From NCBI GenBank assembly GCA_030248135.1, contig JASANC010005218.1, forward strand, positions 1-64,000: 64,000 nt of DNA, in the 5' to 3' direction. Shown here in pieces: positions 36,527 to 48,000 of the stretch. The DNA is from Theristus sp. LFF4_11. Its lineage: Eukaryota > Nematoda > Chromadorea > Monhysterida > Xyalidae. The notes below the pieces were generated by a model. The model saw nothing but the letters and a program-made list of their open reading frames with translations. It did no database searches and was not told the DNA's origin. Positions within the stretch are counted from its first letter, which is position 1, and every line of letters starts with the position of its first letter. The position numbers were made by a program, and so were the translations under genes.

Positions 36527-37155
36527 CTCCAGACATCAGGCTCCAGACATCAGGCTCGGAGCACAAAGCTCCAGACATCAGGCTCCAGACATCAGGCTCG
36601 GGGCACAAGGCTGCAGACATCAGGCTTCAGACATTAGGCTCCAGACATCAGGCTCGGGGCACAAGGCTCCAGACATCAGGCTCCAGACATCAGGCTCCAG
36701 ACATCAGGCTCCAGACATCAGGCTCCAGACATCAGGCTCCAGACATCAGGCTCCAGACATCAGGCTCCAGACATCAGGCTCCAGACATCAGGCTCGGGGC
36801 ACAAGGCTCCAGACATCAGGCTCGGGGCACAAGGTTCCAGACATCAGGCTCGGGGCACAAGGTTCCAGACATCGGGCTCCAGACATCAGGCTCGGGGCAC
36901 AAGGCTCCAGACATCAGTCTCCAGACATCAGGCTCGGGGCACAAGGCTCCAGACATCAGGCTCCAGACATCAGGCTCGGGGCACAAGGCTCCAGACATCA
37001 GGCTCCAGACATCAGGCTCCAGACATCAGGCTCGGGGCACAAGGCTCCAGACATCAGGCTCGGGGCACAAGGCTCCAGACATCAGGCTCGGGGCACAAGG
37101 TTCCAGACATCGGGCTCCAGACATCAGGCTCGGGGCACAAGGCTCCAGGCACCAG
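36527..37155. repeat. 14-bp minisatellite with two unit types
   Basis: About 45 units. Two 14-mers alternate irregularly: CCAGACATCAGGCT and CGGGGCACAAGGCT. Both share the frame xxxxxCAxxAGGCT, so they probably derive from one ancestor. Long open frames across it arise because the unit lacks stops. Confidence 0.9.
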
Positions 37156-38129
37156 CCAGATCTGCGTTTTTACGGTTTTACGAGAATGAGTAATGCTTGG
37201 ATGTTGGTCCGAAACTTGGTTCCAAAGTAGCAGAAAAATATAATTGGCCGTTGGTTTTTGCACAACCCATGTTCGATTCTCCCCCGACTTTTCGCACACC
37301 GTGTGTTGGTGGTAACACCAGCCAACTTGCTGGGATGACCCCGGTACCCCACAGATTTGCCAGGCTCCACATGCTTGTGGTTTTTTACTTAATGCAGCCA
37401 AAATTTGCACTTTCGTCATATGCAAGTGTTTTCTTGTGACTTGTGACTTGTACTGTACTTCTACTTTACCTGGACCTAAAAAAACATTGTTTTCACGTCA
37501 CGTTTGTTTTCACTTAAAACCAATTATACTCTGGAGAAAAACCTTAGTCTTTGCGTCACCGTGCCCTGAAAACCAAGAAATAAGCACACTTTTATAACAG
37601 CTGCATTTTAAAATTAATCAGTACACAACAGCCCTCTTTTTATAGACTTCATGAATGTACGTACGATAACGACATATAGCTTTAACAAAGCTGATTAATG
37701 CTTTCTCGCATATAAAAACTCCAAACTCAAGAACATGCATATCAAATACACTGTACCCATACGAGGGATATTAGGTAAATGAGAGAGCCAGCCAAAGATT
37801 TTCAATTTATCGCCTGCATCGACTTGACACCACACATTAACCGCAAATCATGCGATTCTGCTCAGTGCGAAATATTTGGTTATACGGTACAACGATCGTT
37901 CCTTTGTTTAACCCGTACGAGTTTCACTGAAACCCATGTTCAAACTTCAAATAACCGTTCAGTGTAAAGTTTTGCTTTTTCGCTTCAACTTGTTTTTGCC
38001 GGAGCATTATCGAATGCCCTAGTTTTAAAGAAGACTGCAAGAGCGTTTCGATACCCAATACGGTATTGATACGGTAATCCGATTATTTGAAGCGTTTCTT
38101 GATGACACATTTGAGGTGCAGTTATTACA
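37156..38129. other. Intergenic, nothing recognised
   Basis: AT-rich sequence between the 14-bp minisatellite and a family 1 MITE. No exon or structured RNA seen. Confidence 0.4.
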
Positions 38130-38395
38130 TACCGTAAAGTCTTGCATATAAGGTTCCTCCCACTTATAAGACCCCCACCCAAAAGTGGGCGGAGTGTCAC
38201 ACGGCGGGAAACCAAAATATTCAAATTTTTAACTTGGTCGAAATCCCACTCCGTTTATAAGGCCCGGAATTCCTAATCTTCGCTTTATAAGACCTCCTCC
38301 CACTTATAAGGTTGTCACACAAAATTCCACTTTTTTCAGAAATTTTTGATTTTCAAATCTATATAAGGAGACCTTATATGCAAGACTTTACGGTA
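38130..38395. mobile_element. MITE family 1, most intact copy
   Basis: 266 bp with near-perfect inverted ends (TACCGTAAAGTCTTGCATAT and its complement) lying between TA dinucleotides. It is non-coding. Fragments of the family also occur at 24,395-24,500 and 7,153-7,372. TA flanks and short length fit a Tc1/mariner-type non-autonomous element. Confidence 0.8.
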
Positions 38396-39012
38396 TATGT
38401 ATGTGCCAAGAACAAGATCAGTAAACATCGCGTCGTAAGTTCATGCATACTCTTACGGTTGAGTGGCTGCACAAACTGCTTGACTTTTATTTCAGCTCTC
38501 TGTCAACAACGATTGGATTAGTTGGTTTATTTTCTGCATCATAAGTTTCAGGACTTCATTGGCGTGTGGATAATCTGCTTTTTGTCCGGATTCTTTGAAT
38601 TTCCTGTGAAAAAAACACGCCGCCATTGAAAGCGAAACTTTTTTTCTGAAAAAGTCGCGTGATGATTGAGTGGGAAAATACAGGCGAAATCGTTGGACAT
38701 AGCTTTTTGATTTCACCTGTGTTTTCCGTCCTGCTCCTGGCATTGTTTCACTTGTTTACGTTTCGTATAAAATCCCCGTCACCCTTTCACTGAAGTTTAC
38801 TAAAGTTGAGATATCTCATGTTTTTTTGATTATAGAATGTCACAAGAATAAAAAAGTCAGAGAGATGAAAGAAAGAAAGTGAGCTCAACTTACTAGGAAC
38901 GCAATTTTGCTGGAACTTTGTTGAACTTTGTGCATAGCTTGTCTTTCAGTATACAAGTCTAACCAGCCTTTTCATCCATTCCAAATAAAAGAACATTGAG
39001 TGACACAAAATT
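38396..39012. other. Intergenic, upstream of the 39.0-53.2 kb gene
   Basis: Presumed promoter region. No TATA box or repeat stands out. A short minus-strand frame at 38,492-38,743 is unsupported. Confidence 0.35.
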
Positions 39013-42000
39013 ATGGTAAAAGTGCGACAGAAAATTATTGGCCGTCAAACATCAGCAGATGCGACGCAGACAGCGGCAAGCCCTGAGAACACCTATGATG
39101 AGTCTGATGGTGAGTGCTTTCTTTAGTTGAACGCAAGAAGATTTGTAATTCATTTCATCAAAAACTTGAAAATCGTAAAGCAGTTTTTGTATTAGGTTAT
39201 TAACAGTAGAGTATCCGTGCGTAGTGTTTAGTAGCAGCGGGTTTGGTATGTTCAGTAGCAGGTTCAGTAGTGAGTTCGGTAACGAGTTTAGTAGTGAGTT
39301 TAGTAACGGGTTTGTGTGTGCGACTTTAATAGTGAGTTTAGTTAATGTTTTTGTTCTCAATGAGTTGGCGTAGGTGCATTTTTGTATTGGGGTTGGATGA
39401 TCAATAGTATTTTTTTCAGACAACGCGCAATTCCAAACGTTGCTCAGCACCGATGACCGCCACGACGCCGGCAACAGGTGAGAAGACAAATGATCCGATT
39501 TCTAAATGCCGTTTCTGAATAATAATGTGCAAGATTTAATCGGCATATGTCATTACTTATGGGAAATATTCAACGCAGATGCAGAGCTCTTGCCAGTGTA
39601 CATCAGCATGCCAGTTTGTCTTTTTTGTGACAAAAGGCGTCACATGTTCCTGACACTTGTGAAAGAGGTGGTGATGAACAGAACAGGGCAGAGAAATATA
39701 AAAAAAACCTGTAATTTTAACAAATCAATTGGTCTCGCAACCACACCGACCAGGTTGAACCCGCTCTCCACGTCGGCGTCGGTCATGCGCGGCCTGACCT
39801 GGATGACGAGCTCGATGCGAAAAAAGGCGCGCAGCAAGTCCACGTGCACACTGGCGACGTCGACCGTTTTGGCGACCGTGGCACCATTGAACGACAACAA
39901 CAATACGGAGCAGACTGCGAAGCCGTCGTTCGGGCAGGTCAGCGGTGGTGTTTTCTTTTTTTTTTTATCAACGTCAGTTTTGTTTTGCTTCATCGGCTGC
40001 GATCTGACATCGCGCGCGATTCGCTGCGGATTCTCCCCGTTATTGAATAGACCGTTGGTAGGCGGTGAACACCAAACGGCGGGCTCAACAGAACAAGCTC
40101 CGCCCAAAGGTCAGTGCGTATTTCTACCGCAGCGGCTAAAGCGGATGTCAATGCGGCATGATCAGGGGGACCATCATTTTTTTATAATCGTCGTGTCCGA
40201 AATCAATGAAAATCTAAACACAACGGGTGACGTTTGAAATAGATATTGCACTTTCAGATTCCGTCAATTAATGTTCAAGATAATAACGAGACTCAGAAGC
40301 AACCTCTCATCGAGTCAACATCGCATTCAATCGTTTCGACCAATCAACACCGTTGCATGATCCTGCTCGTCTCAATCTGTGTTTCGATTTTTTTGGTGAG
40401 TTTTCTGCTTGCTGGTTTTTTAACACCGGTTGCACCTAAAGCGCCATTCATGGAGGTTGAAGCGCGCTGAAGCGCGCTGACGCGCTTCACTTTGCTACAC
40501 ATTCACGAAGCAAAAAAACAGCGCGCTTCAGCGTGCGTCAGCGCGCTTCAGTTTTGGAGCACATGCGCATTCACGGACGCGCGCGCTGAAGCGCGCTGAC
40601 CAGCTTCATCGTGAATGAAGAAATGAAGCTGCGTCAGCCGCTGCGGCTTTTTAGGTTTTTTGCCCATTCACGAACGCGCGCGTTGAAGCGCGCTGACGCG
40701 CGCTGAAGTGCGCTATCATGAATGATGAAATGAAGCTGCGTCAGCCGCTGCGGCATTTGATGTCCGGACATCAAATTTGTGTGTGCAAAATCGCTGATTG
40801 TTGCTGTCAGTGACAATCTTTCACAAATGTTGCAAGACTTTTTTTGTTAAATCATTTAGTACTTTTCTGACAGATTCTGAACAGTATTGTATAGCGTAAT
40901 TAGTCTCAAAATAAGTGTGACAGTGAGAATACGAATACTCAACAAAGCATAAAAGTAGTGCAAGAAATTTATGTGAAATTTATGTGAATGTACCCGTGCG
41001 ACGGTGTGGGGTACTGATTTGCGCAGCCCTTAAAACCGGTGTGCAGCCCGCAAGAACAAGCTTTGCTAGCTTTGCTTCATCACACCGGCTGCCTTGCAAA
41101 CTGCAAAAAGGGCCAAATTCATTCAGAATGCTTTTTTGTACTGTTTTTTATGGTTTCACACCAAAAGTTTTCTGATGTTAGGCGCATATTTATTGAAAAA
41201 TTGTGAAATGGACTTTCGAAGTGAAGAAAAACTTTGAAAGCTACACCGCAAAATACAGTTTTTTATGAACAATTTTGTACAATTTCTGCATTTTGACTGA
41301 ACATTCTAGGATGCAATTTGCTTGCACGTTGCTTGCAAATGGTGCATAGTCCTCAAAATGGTGCACAGCCCTCAAAGTGGTGCACAGCCCTCAAAGTGGT
41401 GCACAGCCCTCAAAGTGGTGCACAGCCCTCAAAGTGGTGCACAGCCCTCAAAGTGGTGCACAGCCCTCAAAGTGGTGCACAGCCCTCAAAATGGTGCACA
41501 GCCCTCAAAGTGGTGCACAGCCCTCAAAATGGTGCACAGCCCTCAAAGTGGTGCACAGCCCTCAAAGTGGTGCACAGCCCTCAAAGTGGTGCACAGCCCT
41601 CAAAGTGGTGCACAGCCCTCAAAGTGGTGCACAGCCCTCAAAGTGGTGCACAGCCCTCAAAGTGGTGCACAGCCCTCAAAGTGGTGCACAGCCCTCAAAG
41701 TGGTGCACAGCCCTCAAAGTGGTGCACAGCCCTCAAAATGGTGCACAGCCCTCAAAGTGGTGCACAGCCCTCAAAATGGTGCACAGCCCTCAAAGTGGTG
41801 CACAGCCCTCAAAGTGGTGCACAGCCCTCAAAGTGGTGCACAGCCCTCAAAGTGGTGCACAGCCCTCAAAATGGTGCACAGCCCTCAAAGTGGTGCACAG
41901 CCCTCAAAATGGTGCACAGCCCTCAAAGTGGTGCACAGCCCTCAAAGTGGTGCACAGCCCTCAAAATGGTGCACAGCCCTCAAAGTGGTGCACAGCCCTC

Positions 42001-45000
42001 AAAGTGGTGCACAGCCCTCAAAGTGGTGCACAGCCCTCAAAGTGGTGCACAGCCCTCAAAATGGTGCACAGCCCTCAAAGTGGTGCACAGCCCTCAAAGT
42101 GGTGCACAGCCCTCAAAATGGTGCACAGCCCTCAAAGTGGTGCACAGCCCTCAAAATGGTGCACAGCCCTCAAAGTGGTGCACAGCCCTCAAAGTGGTGC
42201 ACAGCCCTCAAAGTGGTGCACAGCCCTCAAAATGGTGCACAGCCCTCAAAGTGGTGCACAGCCCTCAAAGTGGTGCACAGCCCTCAAAATGGTGCACAGC
42301 CCTCAAAGCGGTGCACAGCCCTCAAAGTGGTGCACAGCCCTCAAAGTGGTGCACAGCCCTCAAAGTGGTGCACAGCCCTCAAAGTGGTGCACAGCCCTCA
42401 AAGTGGTGCACAGCCCTCAAAGTGGTGCACAGCCCTCAAAGTGGTGCACAGCCCTCAAAATGGTGCACAGCCCTCAAAGTGGTGCACAGCCCTCAAAGCG
42501 GTGCACAGCCCTCAAAGTGGTGCACAGCCCTCAAAGTGGTGCACAGCCCTCAAAGTGGTGCACAGCCCTCAAAGCGGTGCACAGCCCTCAAAGTGGTGCA
42601 CAGCCCTCAAAGCGGTGCACAGCCCTCAAAGTGGTGCACAGCCCTCAAACCCGTGTCGAAATAGTGCCGCCGCATAAATTTCTTGCGGCCTGCACGCACA
42701 CCGGTTTTGAGGGCTGCGCACATCGGTACCCCACACCGTGATGTGAAGTAATTGTTTTCTTCAACTGCGGTTTGGCGTGAAACCTTTTTCCTTTTTTAGC
42801 CTTGCCACGGTGTAGAGCATTGCAAAAAAAGTTTCATCAACGGCAGCACATGATTAGTGAATGTTGCACAAATCAAAAGATCAAAACATTCACTGAAACG
42901 GCAAAAACAACGAATCGAAGCGGTATATACCGTATTACCTCTATTAAACCCCCATGGGGGTTTATTTCTTCAGCGACTTCTGGGGGTGGGGGTTTATTTT
43001 TTGGGGGGGGGGGATTATTTTTGGGGGGGGTTTATTTGGAAACCATTTTTAGGGGTGGGCAAAATGGCAAAAATACCTTCCATGGCAGGAAGGAAGTCGC
43101 AGAAACTTCTACTTTTCACAGAGATTTCCTTTGGTAACAGCCTTTTGTAATGAAATTACCGCCAACTCATCCCTTTGGGGCCTTTGGTAGCACAATTTCA
43201 CCAATGTCACTGCATTCAGCCACTGAATTCGCTAGGTATGTGTTTCAAACAGGTTTCTAATAAACCCCCATGGGGGTTTATTTTTGGGGGGGGATTATTT
43301 GGAAACTTGTCGAGGGGGTGGGGGTTTATTTTTGGGGGGGGGTTTAATTTTGGGGGGGGGGTTTAATAGAGGTAATACGGTAGTGTGTACTAAACAGCAC
43401 GTACGGAGACAACACAGACAACAGCACAAAACGATAAAACCGAACGACATTTAATGAACAAACACCTAGAGAGCTTCCCGCCTATCAACGACTATAGTGC
43501 AGTGGTAACATGTTGTACCTGTCAGCTCAGAGGCCAAAGTTCGAAACCCGTCGTAGCCCAGTTGTTTTTATCGTTTTTATCTGTTGGTTTCTTTCACAAA
43601 CGCAGCACAATAAAACTTACTGTATTCCTCAATTAATTTAATTTTACCACAATTAAATTCATTCCCTTTTTTATCTGCATCTATCACAATTGAAAGCCCA
43701 GAAATTATGCAAATACGTTTCATTTTTCAGACAAGCCGCTGCGGCATTTGGGGTCCGGACATCAAAAGCCGCAGCGGCTGACGCAGCTTCATTTCTTCAT
43801 TCATGATGAAGCTGGTCAGCGCGCTTCAGCGCGCTTCAGCGCGCGCGTTCGTGAATGGACAAAAAACCTAAAAAGCCGCAGCGGCTGACGCAGCTTCATT
43901 TCTTCATTCATGATGAAGCTGGTCAGCGCGCTTCAGCGCGCTTCAGCGCGCGCGTTCGTGAATGGGCAAAAAACCTAAAAAGCCGCAGCGGCTGACGCAG
44001 CTTCATTTCTTCATTCATGATGAAGCTGGTCAGCGCGCGTCAGCGCGCTTCAGCGCGCGCTTGCATGAATGGGCCTTAAGAGTGGGGGGGGCTAGTACTG
44101 AAGTGCTGCTACACGGGGTCAAAATCAAACTAAGGGTGCAGCGTTATTCTACTCAACAAGGAGCTTCAGTTTCACCCCTAAACCATGCCTTGAAACTCCC
44201 TATAGCGGCCGCTATAGCGCGCGAAACTAAAAAAACCTCGATTTTTTGCCGTTTTCTGCAAAGTGTACCATGTTGCAACACATTTTTCTACCTAAGCGGA
44301 TGTTTTTCAGGACCTGAAATAGTGTGCGCTTTGAAGATCTTGCGGAGCTCTACCAAGATATTAGCTCCGTCAAATCGGATCGTGTCCCTATTTTTTACTG
44401 TGAGCTACGCAAAATTACTTTTTTTGCATTTTTCACACTTTTTCCTTACTTTTATTTTCATGCAATGACAAAACAGTTTCTGACCCTGATTTTTGTGTCA
44501 AACAGGGGTTTTCAAAGTCGCTGAATTCGAATCTGATTTTATATTTTTGCCCCGGGCATTGTTTTGCCCAAAAATTGAGCAAAAACACATTTTTTTTGCG
44601 TTTTTCAGTGTTTTTTGTTTTAATGTTTTAATTTTATGCGTGGATTTTATTAAAAAACTATTTTCTGATAGCTTTACAACCGTTGTACTTGAATCAGTTT
44701 TTATATTTTGCAACTGACCGCTTGCTCACCCAAAAAACTGGGTAAAATGTTGATTTTTTTGCTTTTTTCCTATGTTTTCGTTTCACAGTGAAAAAAATCA
44801 GTTCAGAAACAACTTTTAATTTTAAGTTTTTATTCTCCAGGAGTTTTTCAAAATCGCTCAATTTGAATGTGATTTTAGATTTTTTCCCCGGGCATTTTTT
44901 TGGTTGGGTTGGCAAAAATTGAGCAAAAACGCTTTTTTTCGCGTTTCCAGTGGCTTTTTTTAATTTCTAATTTTAAGTGTGGATTTTTATTTAAAAAAAC

Positions 45001-48000
45001 TGTTTTAGAATAGCTTTATTACTGCTATACTTGAATACGTTATTATATTTTGTAACGGACTACTTTCTCACCCAAAAATGGGTAAAATATGGATTTTCTG
45101 CCGTTTTCTGACGTTTTAGTTTCATAGTAGTAAATAAGTTTGAAACCAATTTTTAAAACCCCTTCCTAGAAGGTCCAAATTCGCCGAATCCATATCTGTA
45201 TGCAAAACTTATAATTGACCCATTATTAAACCTTATAAATGGGTAAAAATCTACACTGTAGTCTTTCTGTAGATGTTTTTCTTTTTTGTGTTTCAACCAG
45301 ACTTGTAAATTGATGTTAATTTGCCCTCGAGAATTTTTTACGCCGCTGAAGTTGAAATTGTTTTTGGTTTTTTCAAACTGGTGCTTTTACCCCAATTTTA
45401 CCCAATTGGGTAAAAACTGTCACTCTCAGCTTTTTGTTTGAAACTTACATTGTGAATGGTTTTGCGTTTTTTGATGCTTGAGATTGATGAATTCAAGTCT
45501 GATGTCATGCACCGAGACTAGTGTTTTAACCCAAAGGGGTAAAAAGTGGGGCAAAATATTTGGGTAAATGTATATTCGGTATGGGTACATGTCCGTCTGT
45601 CAGTCTTGAGAAAAAACTTGACAGCTTTAGAAAATAAAAGACTAATGAAAATTAAATACACTAACTAACTTGAATACAGAACCTTTTAACCTTTACAAGC
45701 TTGTTCTCGCAAAAAGCAAAAAGACCTGAAATAAGGCAAGTGCATAAGTATTTACCCTTTTGGGTTAAAACACTAATCTCGGTGCATGACAGCAGACTTG
45801 AATTCATCAATCTCAAGCATCAAAGAAACGCGAAACCATTCATAATGTACGTTTCAAACAAAAAGCTGAAAGTGACAGTTTTTACCCAATTGGGTAAAAC
45901 TGGGGTAAAAAAGCACCAGTTTTAAAAAAACCAAAAACAATTTCAACTTCAGCGGCGTAAAAAATTCTCGAGAACAAATTAACATAAATTAACAAGTCAG
46001 GTTCAAACACAAAAAAGAAAAACGTCTACAGAAAGACTACAGTGTAGCTTTTTTACCCATTTATAAGGGTTAATAATGGGTCAGTTGTAAAATTTGTACA
46101 TATATGAATTCAGCGCATTTGGGAACTCCTAGGAAGGGGTTTTAAAAATTGTTTTCACACTTATTTATTACTAGGAAACGAAAACGTCTGAAACGGCAAA
46201 AAATCCATGTTTTACCCATTTTTGGGGTGAGAAAGTGGTACGTTACAAAATATAATAACGAATTCAAGTACAGAAGTTGTAAAGCTATTAGAAAACAGTT
46301 TTTTAAACAAAAATCCACATTTAGAATTAGAAATTAAAACAAAAAACCACTGGACAAACGCAAAAAAGTTTTTTTGCCTCATTTTTAAGCAAAAAAATGC
46401 CCGGGGCAAAAATCTAAAATTAGATTCAAACTCAGCGATTTTGAAAACCTCCTGGAGAATTAAAAATTAAAATTAAAAGTTATTTCTGAACTGATTTTTT
46501 CCTTGTGAAACGAAAACATACGAAAAAAGCAAAAAAATCAACATTTTATCCATTTTTTGAGTGAGCAAGCGGTCAGTTGCAAAATATAAAAACTGATTCG
46601 AGTACAACGGTTGTAAAGCTACATCAGAAATAGCTTTTTAATAAAATCCGCGCATAAAATTAAAACATTAAAACAAAAAACACTGAAAAACGCAAAAAAA
46701 TGTGTTTTTGCCCAATTTTTGGGCAAAAAATTGTCTGGGGCAAAAATCTAAAGTCAGATTCAAATTCAGCGACCTCGAAAACCCCTGCTTAACACAAAAA
46801 TCAGGGTTAGAAACTGTTTTGTCATTGCATGAAAATAAAAGTAAGGAAAAAGTGTGAAAAATGCAAAAAAAGTAATTTTGCGTACGGTATGGCCGGTTAA
46901 ACATGGCAGCTTTTTTCAGGGTGCAAGGAGCGCGCGAATTTTGAATGAAAGAAAAAAGACGCTCAGAAACTAAATTGTGTGCCAAACTGGACGCGTTTTT
47001 TTCAAACTAATGGATTATCCGCGCTATTCTGTTCATTCTTTATCCCTTGTACACATGATTGGGAATTATGTTGGCTTTTGTGAAAAAGACAACTCCTAGT
47101 CTGCGGCTGATTCCGCCTTGATGGACTGCCTCATTTGATCGGCCATACTGTAGCTCACAGTGAAAAATAGGAACATGATCCGATTTGACGGAGCTAATAT
47201 CTTGGTAGAGCTCCGCAAGATCTTCAAAGCGCACACTATTTCAGGTCCTGAAACACATCCGCTTGGGTAGAAAAATGCGTTGCAACATGGTTCACTTTGC
47301 AAAAAAAACGGCAAAAAATCGAGGTTTTTTTTAAATTTCGCGCCCTATAGCGGCCGCTTTAGGGAGTTTCAAGGCATGGTTTATGGGTGAAACTGAAGCT
47401 GCTTGTTGTGTAGAATAACGCTGCACTATTAGTTTGATTCCGACCCCATGTAGCAGTAGGCCCCCCCCACCCTTAGGTGCAACCGGTGTTAAAATGCAAG
47501 TTCATGCACACCAGGAAAAGTAAAAATCATCATCATCTATAATACTAAGATAGTAACTGTGTAAGTCAGGTCCGTTCCGCTACGTTGATTGGCTATTAAA
47601 ATTTACAAGTTTGAGCCAATTTTGCTATTTAAGTCATCATCAGCTGAATACTCATACTCCATTTTCTAATGACAACGCAAAGTTCAAATCGTCATTCCAC
47701 ATGATGTTAGTCATCATGATCTAGACAACAAACTCCACATGACGTTAGTCATCATGATGCCTTTTGCTCAAGAGCGACAACAAACAAGCGAGACAATCGT
47801 AAGAATTGCAAGGACTCCATTGTAGACGATGGAGTTTTTTCACAAAAAACGAGTTTTTAAAACAATCGCTTGCAAGTTGATCGCTCTTTTTACAAGGTAG
47901 ACTTTTTATAAAGCCGGTGTTTACAACGAGTATTTAGAAAATCGTTGCTTTTTCCTTCATTTGTTTTTTATCATAGAAAATGCGTCACTTAGGATAGAAA

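Larger units (their letters stand above)
40441..44075. mobile_element. Nested element with inverted satellite ends
   Basis: Both ends are tandem units of about 118 bp containing GAAGCTGCGTCAGCCGCTGC and GCGCGCTGAAGCGCGCTGA, in opposite orientation (40,450-40,770 and 43,737-44,075). The outermost bases are CCATTCATG and CATGAATGG. It is inserted in the left terminal repeat of the fold-back element, between ACCTAAAG and TTAAGAGTGGGGGGG. Inside are the 19-bp array element, a family 2 MITE and a tRNA-like sequence. No coding capacity. Confidence 0.6.
40417..47496. mobile_element. Fold-back element with TTTTAACACCGGTTGCACCTAA ends
   Basis: The left end TTAACACCGGTTGCACCTAA (about 40,419-40,438) and its complement TTAGGTGCAACCGGTGTTAA (about 47,475-47,494) bracket a long hairpin. 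Arms are about 44,085-45,550 and about 45,745-47,475, sharing for example CTATAGCGGCCGCTATAG, GACGGAGCTAATATCTTGG and CAATTGGGTAAAA. The loop between arms is about 200 bp. The left terminal repeat is split by the element at 40,441-44,075 and the right arm by a family 3 MITE. No transposase is visible. It sits 21 bp inside intron 4 of the 39.0-53.2 kb gene. Confidence 0.7.

Noticed and set aside
36453..37230. Open frames of about 250 codons of repeated Ser/Gly/His/Gln phrases
   Set aside because: Translation of the 14-bp minisatellite in two frames at once.
39640..40107. 155-codon minus-strand frame opposite exon 3 of the 39.0-53.2 kb gene
   Set aside because: It looks protein-like in part, but has no acceptor upstream, while the plus strand supplies both splice sites and the exact phase required by exons 2 and 4. 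Kept only as a doubt about that exon.
41318..42741. Three overlapping plus-strand open frames of about 450 codons
   Set aside because: They are the 19-bp satellite read in three frames; no start context, splice signal or non-repeat domain.
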